Positions 13,866-26,462 of a stretch of 64,000 nt of DNA are shown one piece after another. Each line of letters starts with the position of its first letter. The stretch's first letter is position 1. Origin of the DNA: Strigamia acuminata (lineage: Eukaryota; Arthropoda; Chilopoda; Geophilomorpha; Linotaeniidae); NCBI GenBank assembly GCA_949358305.1, contig OX442321.1, forward strand, positions 682,001 to 746,000, read 5' to 3'. A program made the translations under genes and the position numbers. Under the pieces are notes generated by a model. The model did not search any database. It saw nothing but the letters and a program-made list of their open reading frames with translations, and had not been told where the DNA came from.

Positions 13866-16232
13866 GCTCGCAGCCCAGCACGCCCACGTCGTCGGGTCCG
13901 TTCCTGCAGCAGATGAGCGCCGGCGCCAGTCCGATGGGCCAGGCGTCGTCGGCACCGCAGGAGTACTCGCCCTTCAACAGTTTCTTCAGCCAGGTGGCGC
14001 ACCAGAGCGTGTGGGGCAAGGAGAAGGATGGCGACGGGCGCGGCATGAACTTCGCGTCGGCCGCCGCGTCCAGCGTCAAGCCCATCGGCTCGCCCGCCTC
14101 CGGAGTGGCGATGGTGCCGTTGCCGTGCAGCAAGACGCACGTGGATGCGGCCAAGGCGCCCGGCTACCGCGGCAGCTCGCACATCTCGCCCAACTCGTGC
14201 GCCTCGCTGCCGATCCCGGTGGCCGCGCCCAACCCCATGTCTAACAGCGCGCCCACCTCGCCGCCGCTCGGCCCGATCGGGCCCCCGAACGCGCTCTCGA
14301 TCAACGCGCGCCGTTCGCCGTCCCCGCTCGTCCGAACGCCCAACATGATGCAGTGTCGCACGTCGCCCGCCGACTCGCCGGCGCTCTCGCCGGTGCTCTC
14401 GAGCAGCGCGCCGGTCGGCTCGTCCTTCCAGATGTCGCTGAGCAGTTTGGGCCGCGGCCCGCAGCCCCAGCAACTGCCGTCGCCCGGCGGCGGAGCGGGC
14501 GCCAACCAGATGCCCAAGAACAACATGACCTCCAACACGAGACCCATGCAGCAGCAGCAGCCGCCGACGCCCAACTTCGTGAACGCCAGTCCGCGATTCG
14601 CAGCACCGCCGCCGCCGCCCACCGCCATGCAGAACCACCTGATGGGTCAGCAGATGAGCAACGCCAAGCAGCAGCAGCAGCAGCAACAACAGCAGCAGCA
14701 AACGATCCACAGCAATTTGAACCCGAACGCGCCGGACTTCTCTAGCCGCGCGGCGCCCAACGTGCTCGTGGGCAACTCGGCGCAGGTCAACTTCCTTCTC
14801 AACCGGATGACCGCGTTTGGCGACGGCCCCGCGCCCAACTTGTCGGCTTTCAGGCCGATGACGGCGCCCGGCAACTGCAACACGTTTCCTGGCGGACCCA
14901 TCCCGCCGCCCCTCCCGCAGGGATTGAATCGACACCCGTTCATGATGGCGGCGCCCAAGCAGCAGCAACAGCAGCCGCCGCCGCCGCCGCCGCCGCCGCA
15001 GGTGCAGGTGCAAGTGCAGCACCAGCAGCAGCAGCACCAACACCAACACCACCACATGGCGGCGCAGAACGAGATGCCGCTCGCCAACCACCTGTCCAAC
15101 AACACGAGCCTGCACGTGGCCGAGCAGGTGCGGCTGAACGCGGTGAACTTCGCGCACCGGCAGCCGCACTTCGGCAACGGCGGCGTCATGCCGATGGCCG
15201 GCTCGAGCGCGCAGCAGTTCCTCATGCAGAGCGGACAGATGATGATGAACCAGCGCTCGGCCAACAGCACGCCGTCGATCGTGACGGCCGGCGCAAAGGA
15301 CGGAGGCGGCGGCGGTTCGCCCATCAACGCCGGCGCCATGTCGCCCGTCGGCTCGCCGCCGTCGAGCAACCCGGCCTCGCCGACCGGCATGCGAGGAGCG
15401 CCCGACCATCAGCACCAGCACCAGCACCAACATCAGCTGAAGGCGATCGGCGAGGACCGCAAGTTCCTGCGGCCCATCGGCACCGAGAGGGCGCATCGCA
15501 AGACGCCCGTCTTCAACGCCGGCGTCGCCAATCCCGACGTGGGGGGCAGCATTTGGTCGTTTCCGTCAGGAGGTTGGTTGAATGAACCACTTTTTCTTTT
15601 TCTGTTTTTTTATTTTTTTATTTATTTTTATTTATTTTTCAGATCTGCAACCCGATTGGATGGGCTCGGCGTCCGAGGCTGCGAACAAAGCGCGTGAGCA
15701 GTCGATCCAGCTGTTGCCGCAGAATTATCTGGCGAGGTTCGCCAATGTTGATGGAATGGGTGGACATTCGGACAATAATAATCCTAATTTAGAACAACAT
15801 TATCAAGTGAGAAATCGTCGTTTGGTTTTGATTTGGTTTTAATTCGATTCTTTTTACAGCAGCAGCAACAACAACAACAGCAGCAGCAGCAGCAGGCATC
15901 TATTGTTCATCCTGGATCGATAATGGGAATGAACGCGTCTCCGTATCCGCCGTTTATGAATGGAATGCCTCCCCAAGTGTTGTCGCAACTCTACGGTAGT
16001 ATTGGCGCTTCCAACAGTGGGCATGTGAATGAAATGTGGCCTAACGCCATGAAGATGGGAGGTGGCGACTCTGTGCTTCCACCAAACTCGCAAGGTTCAA
16101 CTCCCGCATCTCATGCATTTCAAGAACCAAAGGTGAATGAATAAAATATTAAATAAAATTAATTAAAAATTAATTTATTTTATTTATTTATTTTAATAGG
16201 CGTGGAATAACTGGAGTCAGCTACAAATGTAA
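4210..16232 (+). CDS. mask: MASK / ANKHD1-ANKRD17 family: multiple ankyrin repeats single KH domain protein
   Basis: Complete gene of 26 exons, 2973 aa, all phases closing: 4210-4359, 5182-5338, 5402-5552, 5622-5769, 6358-6739, 6814-6956, 7015-7204, 7281-7582, 7646-8008, 8064-8202, 8259-8443, 8497-9313, 9370-9483, 9546-9881, 9939-10459, 10528-10703, 10775-10836, 10898-11094, 11163-12172, 12242-12343, 12575-12721, 12793-12946, 13067-15572, 15643-15806, 15860-16132, 16200-16232. Domain order matches the family: conserved N-terminal segment (SVSCALDEAAAALTKM), ankyrin block 1 at about residues 160-650, a linker, ankyrin block 2 at about 1160-1490, a Lys/Glu-rich helix, the motif KREEGWKEVVRRSKK, then one KH domain at about 1883-1950 with the RNA-contacting loop GRGG. 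A long Ser/Pro/Gln/Asn-rich tail has polyQ near 13830, 14670 and 15860. Known members are large cytoplasmic/nuclear scaffolds acting in receptor tyrosine kinase and Hippo/Yorkie signalling. The ATG at 4210 is the first in frame. The final exon encodes only AWNNWSQLQM plus stop. Confidence 0.97.
5770..6357 (+). repeat. Minisatellite filling MASK intron 4 (about 31-bp unit)
   Basis: This intron is 588 bp whereas most neighbouring introns are 50-80 bp. From about 5819 to 6290 it is built of roughly 15 imperfect copies of a 31-bp unit reading GTAAAAATGATGAAAAAC plus AATGAAATTAAC. Early copies are shorter and the last ones differ (CATTGAAATTAACA), suggesting stepwise expansion. Confidence 0.9.
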
Positions 16233-16693
16233 TTCCCTTCCTGTACTTTGGCATTGTCATTTTTCTTTCCTTTTTTGTTTTCTAATCTGTTTTTTGGCCC
16301 TCTTCAGTCCCGGATGTGGAGAAAGGACTAGTTGGGTATAGTAGGTGGTAAAATGATCACAGTATTGAGGATATAAAAAATATTTAAAAAAAATAAAATA
16401 AATAAAATGAATAAAATAAATAAATAAAAAAAGTTTAAAAAAAAATAAACTGAGATGTCCGAGTCCAGTTCTAAAAAAAAAAAGAGGGGAAATATATATT
16501 GTTTCTTGCTACTTCTCACTACTGCAATGCACAACAGCTGTTCTTCAAATAAAAGTAAAAAAAAAACATTACTTTAGCATAAACTGCTTGTCACTTTTTT
16601 TCTTTTAATTGTCTCATTTTACAGTCGGCGATAGAAAGTTTAATCGTACAAAAACTCGCTAGAATTGTTCGATTTTTGAGGTATTTCCGTGAA
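16233..16693. other. Convergent 3' regions of MASK and glutaredoxin
   Basis: 461 bp between the MASK stop (+) and the glutaredoxin stop (-). It is AT-rich with several AATAAA strings between about 16390 and 16450 and one in CAAATAAAAGT near 16545, which can serve as MASK poly(A) signals. No coding exon was found. Confidence 0.6.
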
Positions 16694-17244
16694 TTATTCG
16701 GTGGAAGCGCTTTCTTTCGGTATGTTTTCACCACTCGCGCATTGGTCGAGAAGAAACATGAGTTTTCCTTCGTGGTACAACTTCTCGGTGTCGATGCCAC
16801 CACCGATGCAACTTCCGTTGACGAACACTCGAGGAACCTTCGAATAGAATTTAAATTTAATTATTTTTTTTATCCATTTTTTATTTTTTTTTTCACCGTT
16901 TTTTCTCCCGAAATGTCTAAGAGCGCGGTCTGCAGTATTCGGCAATCATCTCTTTGGTTTAATTCTATCGATTCGTATCCAACGCCTAAGTTGTCAAAGA
17001 TCTGAAGAATTTAAATAAAATTTAAATTTAAAATTAAAAAATGTTTTTTTGTTTTTTTTTTTTTTTTTGTGCGATTTACTCTCTTTGCTTTATTCGAATA
17101 CGGGCAATCGGTTTTTGAGAAGATAACGACGCAGTTTTGGCTCACGACGGAGTTGATGTAGGCGGAAGCTTCGTTTAGTTTGGTCAAACTGTCTTGCTGC
17201 GTAGCAATCGTCCCTGCACTGGGAGTACTGTTCGTAATTCCCAT
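16694..17244 (-). CDS. Glutaredoxin (GLRX/GLRX2-like) with CPYS active site
   Basis: Three exons on the minus strand: 17080-17244, 16897-17001 and 16694-16837, joined at phase 0, give 137 aa. The fold signatures are all present: CVVIFSKTDCPYSNKAK with the active-site cysteine (residue about 48), TVPRVFVNG with the cis-proline after a TVP motif, CIGGGIDTEKLY with the glutathione-binding GG, and HEGKLMFLL. Glutaredoxins reduce glutathione-protein disulfides, and some bind a [2Fe-2S] cluster. The active site reads Cys-Pro-Tyr-Ser: the second cysteine of the classical dithiol CPYC is a serine, so a monothiol deglutathionylation or cluster-binding mode is expected. The N-terminal 25 residues (MGITNSTPSAG...) do not look like a strong mitochondrial presequence; a Gly at position 2 could allow myristoylation (inference). 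It is divergent to GBF1 with 553 bp between start codons. Confidence 0.92.
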
Positions 17245-17797
17245 CTTTTAAATCAAATTCGAGTTAATAAACTAAACTGAGTAGCTTATAACCCGCGATT
17301 GGCCAAGAGTTTGCACGGGGAAATTGGAAAGAAATAAATTAAAGCGCATTGTGGAATTTTAGGGGAAAAATTCTTTCGTTCCACAGAATTGGAAAAGTTA
17401 GGCCGCCATTATAAAAAGAATACGCACATCCGCTTCCTCCGAACCGGTTCGATTTATGTGACGTAAAGAACTCTCAACTCTTTCGGGGTTAAACGACGAG
17501 AACATCGGATGAGAGTTAAAAAATAAAGAACACGACCGGTCGCGTAAACACAATTTTCGATGATAACATTGCAGCCACGTTGAAGTTTTAATTAATCGTA
17601 CACGGATACAGCATTCAAGAGATGTTTTCATCGCAAAATTAAACGGAATAGAAATAAAAAGAGGTGAGATTGAGCCCGCGTAGAAATAATTTTGGAAATC
17701 AATTCCAAAGCGAGTAGAGTGAGTATTCGATGCATCAACACCGTTACGATAACAATATTTTCTCTTTCTTCGACAGCGGAAGCGAAACAAACTCAAA
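17245..17797. promoter_or_regulatory. Head-to-head promoter region of glutaredoxin and GBF1
   Basis: 553 bp lie between the two start codons. GCATTGTGGA at 17346-17355 resembles GCATTGTGGGA upstream of MASK. No TATA box is obvious at a consistent distance. No ORF here looks coding. Confidence 0.5.
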
Positions 17798-20700
17798 ATG
17801 GGTTTGCTGAATGGAATTTACATCGTGCAGGGAGAAATGATGCACGTCGTCGTGGAGATGCGCCGTTCCTCACGCTGGACTCCACATTACACGCATTTGG
17901 AAGACGAAAACGACCCGTTACTGCGCAATTTTTCCGATTTGAAAGACACTCTCAACCACATATCAGGTCAATTAAAAACAAAAAACAAAAAACAATTTTT
18001 CATCTCCAATTTGTTTCTAGATTTATCCGAACTCGATCCAAACTCGTACTTGAGCCCATTCCTGGAAGTAATTCGTTCTGAAGATACAACTGGACCCGTC
18101 ACGGGCTTGGCTTTATCGTCTATTAATAAATTTCTGTCGTACGGTTTAATTGGTAAATCGAGAAATTCAATTTTTTAAAATTTATTTTTAGTATTTTAAA
18201 TTTTTTTAAATTTTTTCTTAGATCCGAATGCGGAAACTGCATCCGCTACGGTGCAAAACATAACGGGCGCAGTCAGTCGTGCGCGATTCGTCGGGACCGA
18301 TCCTGGCTCGGATGTTTTGGTTTTGATGAAAATCTTGCAGGTTCTACGCACTTTGGTTCTCACCCCGCTCGGTGTTTTGTTGACGAATGAGTCAATGCGC
18401 GAGATCATGCAGTCCTGTTTTCGAACCTGCTTCGAAATGAGACTCAATGGTAGATTCGATTCAATTTAATTTAATTTAATTTATTTTTTCATTCTTTTAA
18501 ATAAAACTAGAATTGCTACGAAAATTAGCCGAGCACGCATTAATCGACATCGTGCAATTACTTTTTACTCGTTTGCCGAGCTTGGCGGACGACATTAAAG
18601 GCAACGCAGGCTTCAAAAAGGTGCTCAAATCAATAAACATCGACAATTTGATAACTTGAATTGTATTTTGTGCGATTGCAGTTGAAAATGAGAGCCGGAG
18701 CGATGGATCCCAATCGAAATAAAACGCGGAAACGATCGTCTCCACGACCCAAGCACAAGAAAATGATGCCTGCGAGTCCGAGTTCCCAGAAATTAGAAGA
18801 ATTGGCTGAAAATAATGAAAATGCGTGCGAAAACACCGAAAACTCCGAAACTACCGTCAATTTGTGTCCAGACAGTGGACTCGGATCACCTTCCGAGAGT
18901 TCCTCGCAATTAAACCCACCAGTGACCAACGAACCGACCCCCGAACCGAGTTCGGAGGTTTCGGCGCTGGAAAGCGCGGCTGACTGCGAACTTCCCGAAG
19001 CTCCCGAGGTTCCTGAAGGTCCCGCGCCGGGCACTTGTAGCGAAACGTCATCTTTAGCCGCAACGCCGGTCGAAGGCGACATCGACGTCGTGATGAAGTT
19101 CCAGAATGTCGCGGAAGAAGTGTCGGAAACGCCGAAAGACGAAACGGAAGACAAGGAAGTAAATAACGATCAATTTGAATTTTATTTTGTTTTAATTAAA
19201 TTTGTTTCAGAATAAATTATTCGATTTGAATTTCCAAATGAAGGAGAATTTGTGCGAAAGTACGGACGATTTGGAGTCCGTTTTGGCGTCGGTGGACAAC
19301 GAGTTTGTGAATTCTCAAGGAGTACGCTTCACCCAAACGCAGCGACAACAGGCCAAAGACGGTACAGCGCCGTAACGACATAAATTTAATTTTATTTCTA
19401 ATTAAATAATTTCTAATTTCTAATTTCAGGTGTGTCTGGTTTGCTCGTTCCGTACGGTTTGCTGTGCGTTCGTGAATTATTTCGTTTTTTGATTTCGCTG
19501 ATCAATCCACTCGACGTGTCAGTTGCCGAACGAAAATCTTAATTTTTTTAATTTTAATTTTAATTTTAATTAAATTTCAGAAGTAACACGGATATTATGA
19601 TTCAATCTGGATTGAGTTTGTTGACCATCGCGTTGGAGGTGGGAGCTGACCACATCAATACTTGCAAATCTCTGTTGAGTCTCGTCAAAGACGACTTGTG
19701 CAGGAACCTTTTTTCCGTTAGTTTGTGACTCTATCACACGAAATGTTTAAAAATGAGCATTTGTAATTGCAGTTGATCGGATTCGACCGAATCGCCGTTT
19801 TTGCCTCCATGTTGAGAGTGTGTTTCCTCCTTTTTGAATCTCTCCGTGGCCATTTAAAATTTCAATTAGAGGTGATTCTATTTATTTTATTTTATTTTTA
19901 TACGTTTTAATTAATTTTTTTTGTTTAAATTTTTTTTCTAGATGTATTTAGTGAAATTGATGGACATAATCGCGTCGGAATCGTCGCGGATCACGTACGA
20001 CCAGAGGAAAATGGTTTTGGATGCGTTGGTTCAGTTATGGAGAATTCCGGGACTAGTGACGGAATTATATTTGAATTACGACTGCGATCTGTATTGTCAC
20101 AACTTATTCGAAGATCTAACTAAACTGTTATCGAAGGCAAAGAAATTAGTTGAATTTAAATTTTGGAAATTAATTTTTGTAATTTGTAGAATGCATTTCC
20201 GGTCAATGGTTTATATTCTACTCACCTTCTGTCATTGGACGCTTTATTGACAGTGATTGACAGCATCGAGTCGCACTGTTACAGCAGAATATTGAGCGAA
20301 CGAGAAAACCAAGAAAAATTAGAAAATGCTCAACCGGGTATTAAAAATTAATGAATTTAAAATAATAATAATAATAATAATTTTTTAATGAACAGGTGAA
20401 GTGAGCTGCGAGAAGGAAATTGACGACCAACAGCCGCCCGTGATAGAAAATCCGGTTTTATTGGGTGTTTCGGGATTCATGTTGGGGAATTATTTACTGA
20501 AGAAAAAACCGCTATCAAACGGTAAATAATTACTTATCGTTTTTAAACGATTACTAATTGTTATTTTTTAGTCGCAGGACCAAAAATAGGCGTTTGTGAA
20601 GCGGATGGGAGCAAATCACCCAACAACATTCCAGATCACGAGGAAATAATGGCGATCAAACACAAGAAAAAGGTGCGAGTGATGATTTTTTGCGCTTAAA

Positions 20701-23700
20701 ATGCTTATGAAACGAATTCTTTGTTGCGAATACAGTTGTTGGCCACTGGCACGGAACATTTCAACGTGAAACCGAGCAAAGGAATCCAGTTTCTTCAGGA
20801 GAATAATCTGCTGAGCAGCGAAATAGACCCGCACGAAATAGTTTCGTTTTTGAAGGAAAATCCGAAACTGGATAAAAAGATGATCGGCGAGTACGTCAGT
20901 AGTAGGAAGAACTTAAAAGTTCTCGAAGCATTTGTAAAGTAAATAATCTAGAAGTTTTTGTTAGTTATACACATTTTTAATGATAACTTTTTTTAGGTCG
21001 TTTAATTTTGAAGAAACTCGCGTAGATGAAGCGCTTAGAATGTATTTGGAAAGCTTTAGACTTCCGGGCGAAGCTCCCGTCATTTCTTTGTTGTTGGAAC
21101 ATTTTGCTGATCATTGGCATGTGAGTTTCGAATTATAATGGCATTTTTTCATTTTAAAATGGCGTTTTTGCCATTAAAAATGCTGTTTTTTTTCTTAAAA
21201 TGTAGTTTTTTTGTCTAAAAATGCAGTTTTTCGTCTCAAAATGCACTTTTTTTTGTCGAAAAATGCAGTTTTTTGTCTAAAAAATGCAGTTTTGTGTTTA
21301 AAAAATGCAGTTTTTCCGTCTAAAAATGAAGTATTTTGTCTAAAATGCAGTTTTTTTCGTCTAAAATACATTTTTTGTCTATAAATTGAAAATAAAAAAA
21401 AGGTTTTTCTCAATATTAAATTAATTTCTATGTATTATTATTCTTAGAAAACCAATGGCGAACCATTTGTGAATAGCGACGCTGCATTCACTCTAGCATA
21501 TGCAGTTATCATGTTAAACGTCGATCAACACAACCACAACGTGAAAAAACAAAACAATCCCATGACAGTCGAGGATTTTCGTAAAAACCTGAGCAATGTA
21601 AACGGCGGTCAAGACTTCGACCAAGACATGTTGGAAGACGTTTACAACGTGATCCGAAACGACGAAATAGTCATGCCTGCCGAACACACGGGAATCGTGA
21701 AGGAAAATTACCTTTGGAAGGTAAAAAGTGTCAAAAGAATGGACAAAAGTGGACTTTGTAACGCGATTCGCGCCAATTTCAGGTGTTACTTCGCCGAGGA
21801 GCCACCAAAGAAGGACATTACGTGCACGCCCCGAACGGGACCTTCGACCACGACTTGTTTTCGCTGATCTGGGGCCCGACCGTCGCCGCGTTGTCGTTCG
21901 TCTTCGACAAAAGCTCGGACGAGACGATAATACATCGTTCCATTTCGGGATTCCGGAAGTGCGCCATGATTTCGGCGCATTACGGCATGAGCGACGTGTT
22001 TGACAATTTAGTGATTTCGCTGTGCAAATTCACCACCTTGTTGAGTTCGGTGGAAACGCCCGAGAACCTGCCCGTCAGTTTCGGCAGCAACGCGAAAGCT
22101 CAGTTGGCAGCTAAGACCGTTTTCAATCTGGCGCATCGTCACGGCGATATTTTAAGAGAAGGATGGAAAAATTTACTCGATTGCTTGCTACAGCTTCTCA
22201 AAGCTAAACTCTTGCCGAAAGAACTCGTTGAAGTAATTTATTCTCATTTATTCATTTAGAAATGCATTTTCTTGACTCAAATATACATTTATGTGCTTAA
22301 AATATGTTTTTGCGCATGAACTGTGCATTTTTACGCATAATTTTCACATAAAAATGCATTTTTACACACAAAAAGTGCATTTTTTCGCAAAATAAGCGCA
22401 TTTTTCAGCATCTAAGTGCATTTTTCTGCATCTAAGTGTATTTTTCTGCATATAAGTGTATTTTTCCATATCCCGAGATCTATTTTCGGTTATACAATGT
22501 TTATTATTATTATTATGTCGATATTGATGATTGTTTTACTAGGCGGAAGATTTCATCGAAGCCAGAGGACAAATATCTCTAATCCGCGAAGAGATTCCCT
22601 CGCAACGAGTCGATTCGGGCCTGTTCAGTTCGTTTTACTCGTACATCACGCTCATGTCGGAATCGCAGAGCCAACGCGGCCCGACGGCGGAGGACGTGGA
22701 GGCGCAGGACCGAGCGAGGAATTGCATTCAAGACTGCCAACCCGAACATTTAGTCACAGAATCCAAATTCTTACAAATGGATTCCCTACAAGAATTAGTC
22801 AAAGTGAGAAAATATCAAATAAAAAAAAACAAATAAATAATTTATTTATTTATTGAAAATAACAGGCTGTAATTTTCGCATCGCACGCTCCCGACACGCA
22901 CATTTCGCTCAGCAGTTCGTACGACGAAGACGCCGCCGTCTTCTTCCTGGAATTGCTCATCAAAATCGTTCTCCAGAACCGCGATCGAGTCACCGTCGTG
23001 TGGTCGAGCATCCGCGACCACATCTACAGCCTCGTAATGGGAGCCAGTGCCAGCGAACACACTTTTCTCATGGAACGCGCCGTCGTCGGCATCCTTCGAC
23101 TCGCCATCCGTCTCTTGCGACGCGAGGACATGACGGCTCAAGTAACAAAAATTAAAAAAAAAAAAATTAAAATTAAAATTTTTAATTATCTTTTATTTGT
23201 TTTGTTTCCAGGTCCTTCAGTCACTGCGCATGCTCCTACTCCTCAAGCCCCAAACGCTGTTCAAAGTGTCCCGACAAATCTCGTGCGCTTTGTACGAGCT
23301 CTTAAAGACGACGGCGGCGAACATTCACTCGGTTCAGGACTGGTCGACGCTGTTCACGCTGCTGGAGTGCGCGGGAGCGGGCGCCAGACCGCCCCGGCTG
23401 TTGACCGGAGCCGTTTTGGAGACCCCCGAGCCCCCGATGGACACCGGCGCTCAGTCCGACTCCGAATTGAGTTCGTGTCACGGCACGCAGGAGTCTGGAC
23501 AGACGTCCGATCGCGGCTACACGTCCGACAGCGAACTCTCGTACAGCGGCAATCGACCGTCGCCGTACCACATTCTGCACGCGAACGAGTCCGCCAGTAA
23601 TTCCGCTTCCGGTGGATGGATTTTGGTAGAAAAAAAAAGAAAGAAAAAGTTTAAATGTTTTAAATGAATTAATTTTTGATTGGCAGGTCGGCAAAGAGGG

Positions 23701-25556
23701 AGAAATCGAGACGGTGCAAGTCCGTCCGCTTCCTGTTAACCAATACAACATCATTTTCCAGCGCGAATTGCTCGGCCACGACACCACCGCGTTCCTCAAG
23801 GCGTGCGAGTCGCTCGCCTTCCTCATCCGCGACGTGGCGCACATTACGCCCCAGAATTTCGAGAGTTGCGTGCACTGCATTCGCACGTTCGTCGAAGCCA
23901 GCTTGAACGGGGGCAGAACCGTGGCGGAAAAACGGAACTTGAAGCACCGGGAAAGCAGCAAGGACCGGTCCAAGGCGACCAAAGCCACCCGGCGGCGAGA
24001 CGAGCAGATGAATAAGCGCAATCGGCCGCGCACGCTGAGCAGCAACGGCGGATACCAGGCCGACGACGACGAGGAGAACGAGGAGATGCGGGGAACGTAC
24101 CACCAAGTGTCCATTCAGCTGTTGGATTTGATGCACACGCTGCACACGCGTGCGGCCTCCATTTTCAACGCGTGGGCGGAAGAGGAGAATAAATACAAGA
24201 AAGATGTGGAGCAGGAAAACGCACCCGTTACCAGTGATTTGTGGACCAAATGTTGGTGTCCACTACTTCAAGGTGAATAACATCACAAGTCTTGTCGCGA
24301 AAACGCATAAAATGGATCTTTTTTACCCGAAAAAATGCATTTCTACGCATTAAATGTATTTTTTTAACTGAAAAATATGCATTTTTATGCAAAAAAAGAA
24401 GCAATTGTACATTTCCTGAACTTTGATGCATTTTTGTGGGTAAAAAAAATGCAATTTATTGTGCAAACATGCAATTTATTCGACTTTTACTCATCAAAAA
24501 GTAGAAAAATGCTCATTTTCGCAACGAGAAAATTTTTTTGTTTCATGTTTTGATGAAATTCCGCTTGAATATTGATAATATTTATAAATATTAAGAATGA
24601 TATTTTATTTTTACAGGTATTGCGAGGTTGTGTTGCGATTCTCGACGCGTCGTTCGCACATCCGCCGTCACCTATTTGCAGCGCGCTTTACTCGTTCACG
24701 ATCTACAGACCTTAACGCCTCTGGAATGGGAATCCTGTTTCAATAAAGTGCGAATAACTACTTTTTATTTCAACTAATTTACTAATTTTGTTTTTATTTT
24801 TAGGTTTTGTTTCCATTATTAGCGAAACTTTTAGAGAATTTGAACCCGAACGACCCGGTCGGCTTGGAAGAAACACGAATGCGCGGCGCCACATTGCTCT
24901 GCAAAGTGTTTCTGCAGCATTTAAATCCCCTCTTGACACTCACCACCTTCACCGCCCTCTGGCTCACCATTTTGGACTTCATGGACAAATACATGCACGT
25001 GGACAAAAGCGATTTATTAGTAAGTCTCGATCGCGATTGCAATTCTCGACTTAATTCTCGTTGTCGCGTTTTCAGTACGAAGCGATCCCCGAATCGTTGA
25101 AAAACATGTTGCTAGTCATGGAAACTGCTGGGATATTCCAAGTTCCCGATGGAAAATCCCAACTGTGGACAATCACGTGGGACAGAATCGACGCCTTTTT
25201 GCCCGGATTGAGAGACGAAGTTTACAAATCGCAGCAACCGGTCGAGGCCAAAATTAAAAATATTCCCGAAAATATTCCCGAACAAGCAGAAGGTTTATAT
25301 TAATAAAAAAATAATAATAATAATGTTTTTTCTTATTACTGTAATAATTTTTCTAGAATCTTCGCCTCAATTTGCTGCATCGGACATTTTTCCCACCAGC
25401 AGCTCGTCCATTATTCTGCAGCCGCCATTACCCAGTCCCACAATGCCCCGCACGGTCACTGGTATTTCGTCTTCGCCACCAACATCGACGATGCCGCTCA
25501 TTTTACCGCCGAGTATGATCGGCGATGGCGTACTTCCACTAAAAAATAATTATTAG
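17798..25556 (+). CDS. GBF1: GBF1: Golgi brefeldin A-resistant Arf guanine nucleotide exchange factor
   Basis: Complete, 25 exons, 1836 aa: 17798-17966, 18021-18152, 18222-18449, 18511-18620, 18682-19158, 19211-19361, 19430-19517, 19581-19716, 19773-19871, 19942-20136, 20190-20337, 20396-20521, 20572-20672, 20736-20938, 20997-21120, 21448-21720, 21783-22232, 22543-22803, 22866-23141, 23212-23625, 23687-24272, 24617-24747, 24804-25019, 25076-25292, 25357-25556. It loads GTP on Arf at cis-Golgi/ERGIC membranes to recruit COPI. Order: DCB domain (start [25 protein letters not shown]), HUS region (residues about 420-640), Sec7 domain (about 720-915) with the catalytic glutamate finger in RLPGEAPVI and the motif [12 protein letters not shown], then HDS domains ending near the [10 protein letters not shown] motif, and a Pro/Ser-rich tail. 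Length is close to the roughly 1860 aa of vertebrate GBF1. The intron after 20136 begins with GC instead of GT. A copy of part of exon 5 lies inverted at 50530-50724. Confidence 0.97.
21121..21447 (+). repeat. Short tandem repeat in GBF1 intron 15
   Basis: About a dozen imperfect 20-21 bp units of the type AAAATGCAGTTTTTTGTCT run from about 21140 to 21370. The repeat enlarges this intron to 327 bp. Confidence 0.8.
22233..22542 (+). repeat. Degenerate ATGCATTTTT-rich repeat in GBF1 intron 17
   Basis: Imperfect repeats centred on GTGCATTTTT / AAATGCATTTTT run from about 22260 to 22470. A similar ATGCATTTTT-rich stretch occupies the 344-bp intron 21 (24273-24616). No coding sequence was seen. 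Confidence 0.7.
24273..24616 (+). repeat. ATGCATTTTT-type repeat in GBF1 intron 21
   Basis: The enlarged intron contains several copies of words such as AAAATGCATTT and TATGCATTTTTATGC. The spacing is irregular, so it is a decayed or loosely organised simple repeat. Confidence 0.65.
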
Positions 25557-26462
25557 GTGAATTTTAATGCATTTTGGTTAATAATTTTGCAATTATTTAA
25601 TTTATTGTTTTTTATTTTTTTAGAACCGGTTTTTGGGAAAAATGAATTTTTGTTTTAAAAATTCGATATTTGATTCTACCGATTTTATTTTTCTAGTCTC
25701 GATGAGTTCGTGTAAAATGTGTCGTTTAGCAAAATTCGTGTAAAGGAATTCTGTACAGTGAAGTAAAAGATTCGTTTTGACATTAGAATTTTTTTTTGTT
25801 TGATATTGCACCGACTGCATTTTTCTTTTGTATATACACATTTGTTTGGATAAATCAAACTGTAAATATTTTTGCTGATAATAAATTTGCCTTTATTCCA
25901 ATTTTAGATTTTTAACTGTTTCTTTTTCCGAGTCTGTCTCGGACGAACAAAATACGAAAGATTTGTTTATACGGTCTAAATTTGGGTTCAAGTGTCTGGT
26001 CACGGGCTGTTAACTAAGACAAACGATGTATCCTCGTTTTCAAAAATAGTTTTTAAACCTTTCATCTTGTGAAATCTTTATTTTAACGATTTTTTTCTCA
26101 AATTTCTGCATCAAGTAATTCGATATCGATAAAATAATTTCACTTTTTCTTCACAGATGGCGCGTTTTCTAAAGTCATAAATCACGGGAATTTTATTGTA
26201 TTTTTATTTTTTTATTACTCTAGATATAGAGTAATAGAAGAATAGTTGCCAGAGTGAAAACTGGTGCAACGAGATTTGACGAGTTTGATTTGAAAAGAGG
26301 TCAAGTGCGGCCTTATTTTATTTCCGAATATTTGCGTAGGCGCGCACTCGTTGCAGAGCAGCCGTCGAGCGGCGAATCCAACACGGTGAAGATCCGACGA
26401 GATGAAGTCGACCAATCCGACCGTGAGTTGATGGAGAGGCGAGCAATTTCCACCGCTTTAAA
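25557..26462. other. GBF1 3' UTR and spacer before the Ly6 gene
   Basis: The spacer holds an AATAAA signal at 25880-25885 followed by T-rich sequence, a likely end of the GBF1 mRNA. The stretch from about 25920 to 26460 shows no credible exon. It is the likely upstream region of the Ly6 gene at 26463. Confidence 0.55.

Noticed and set aside
13226-15496. 756-aa antisense frame opposite MASK exon 23
   Set aside because: It is the shadow of a GC-rich, low-complexity coding exon (polyQ becomes polyL). The plus strand is conserved MASK.
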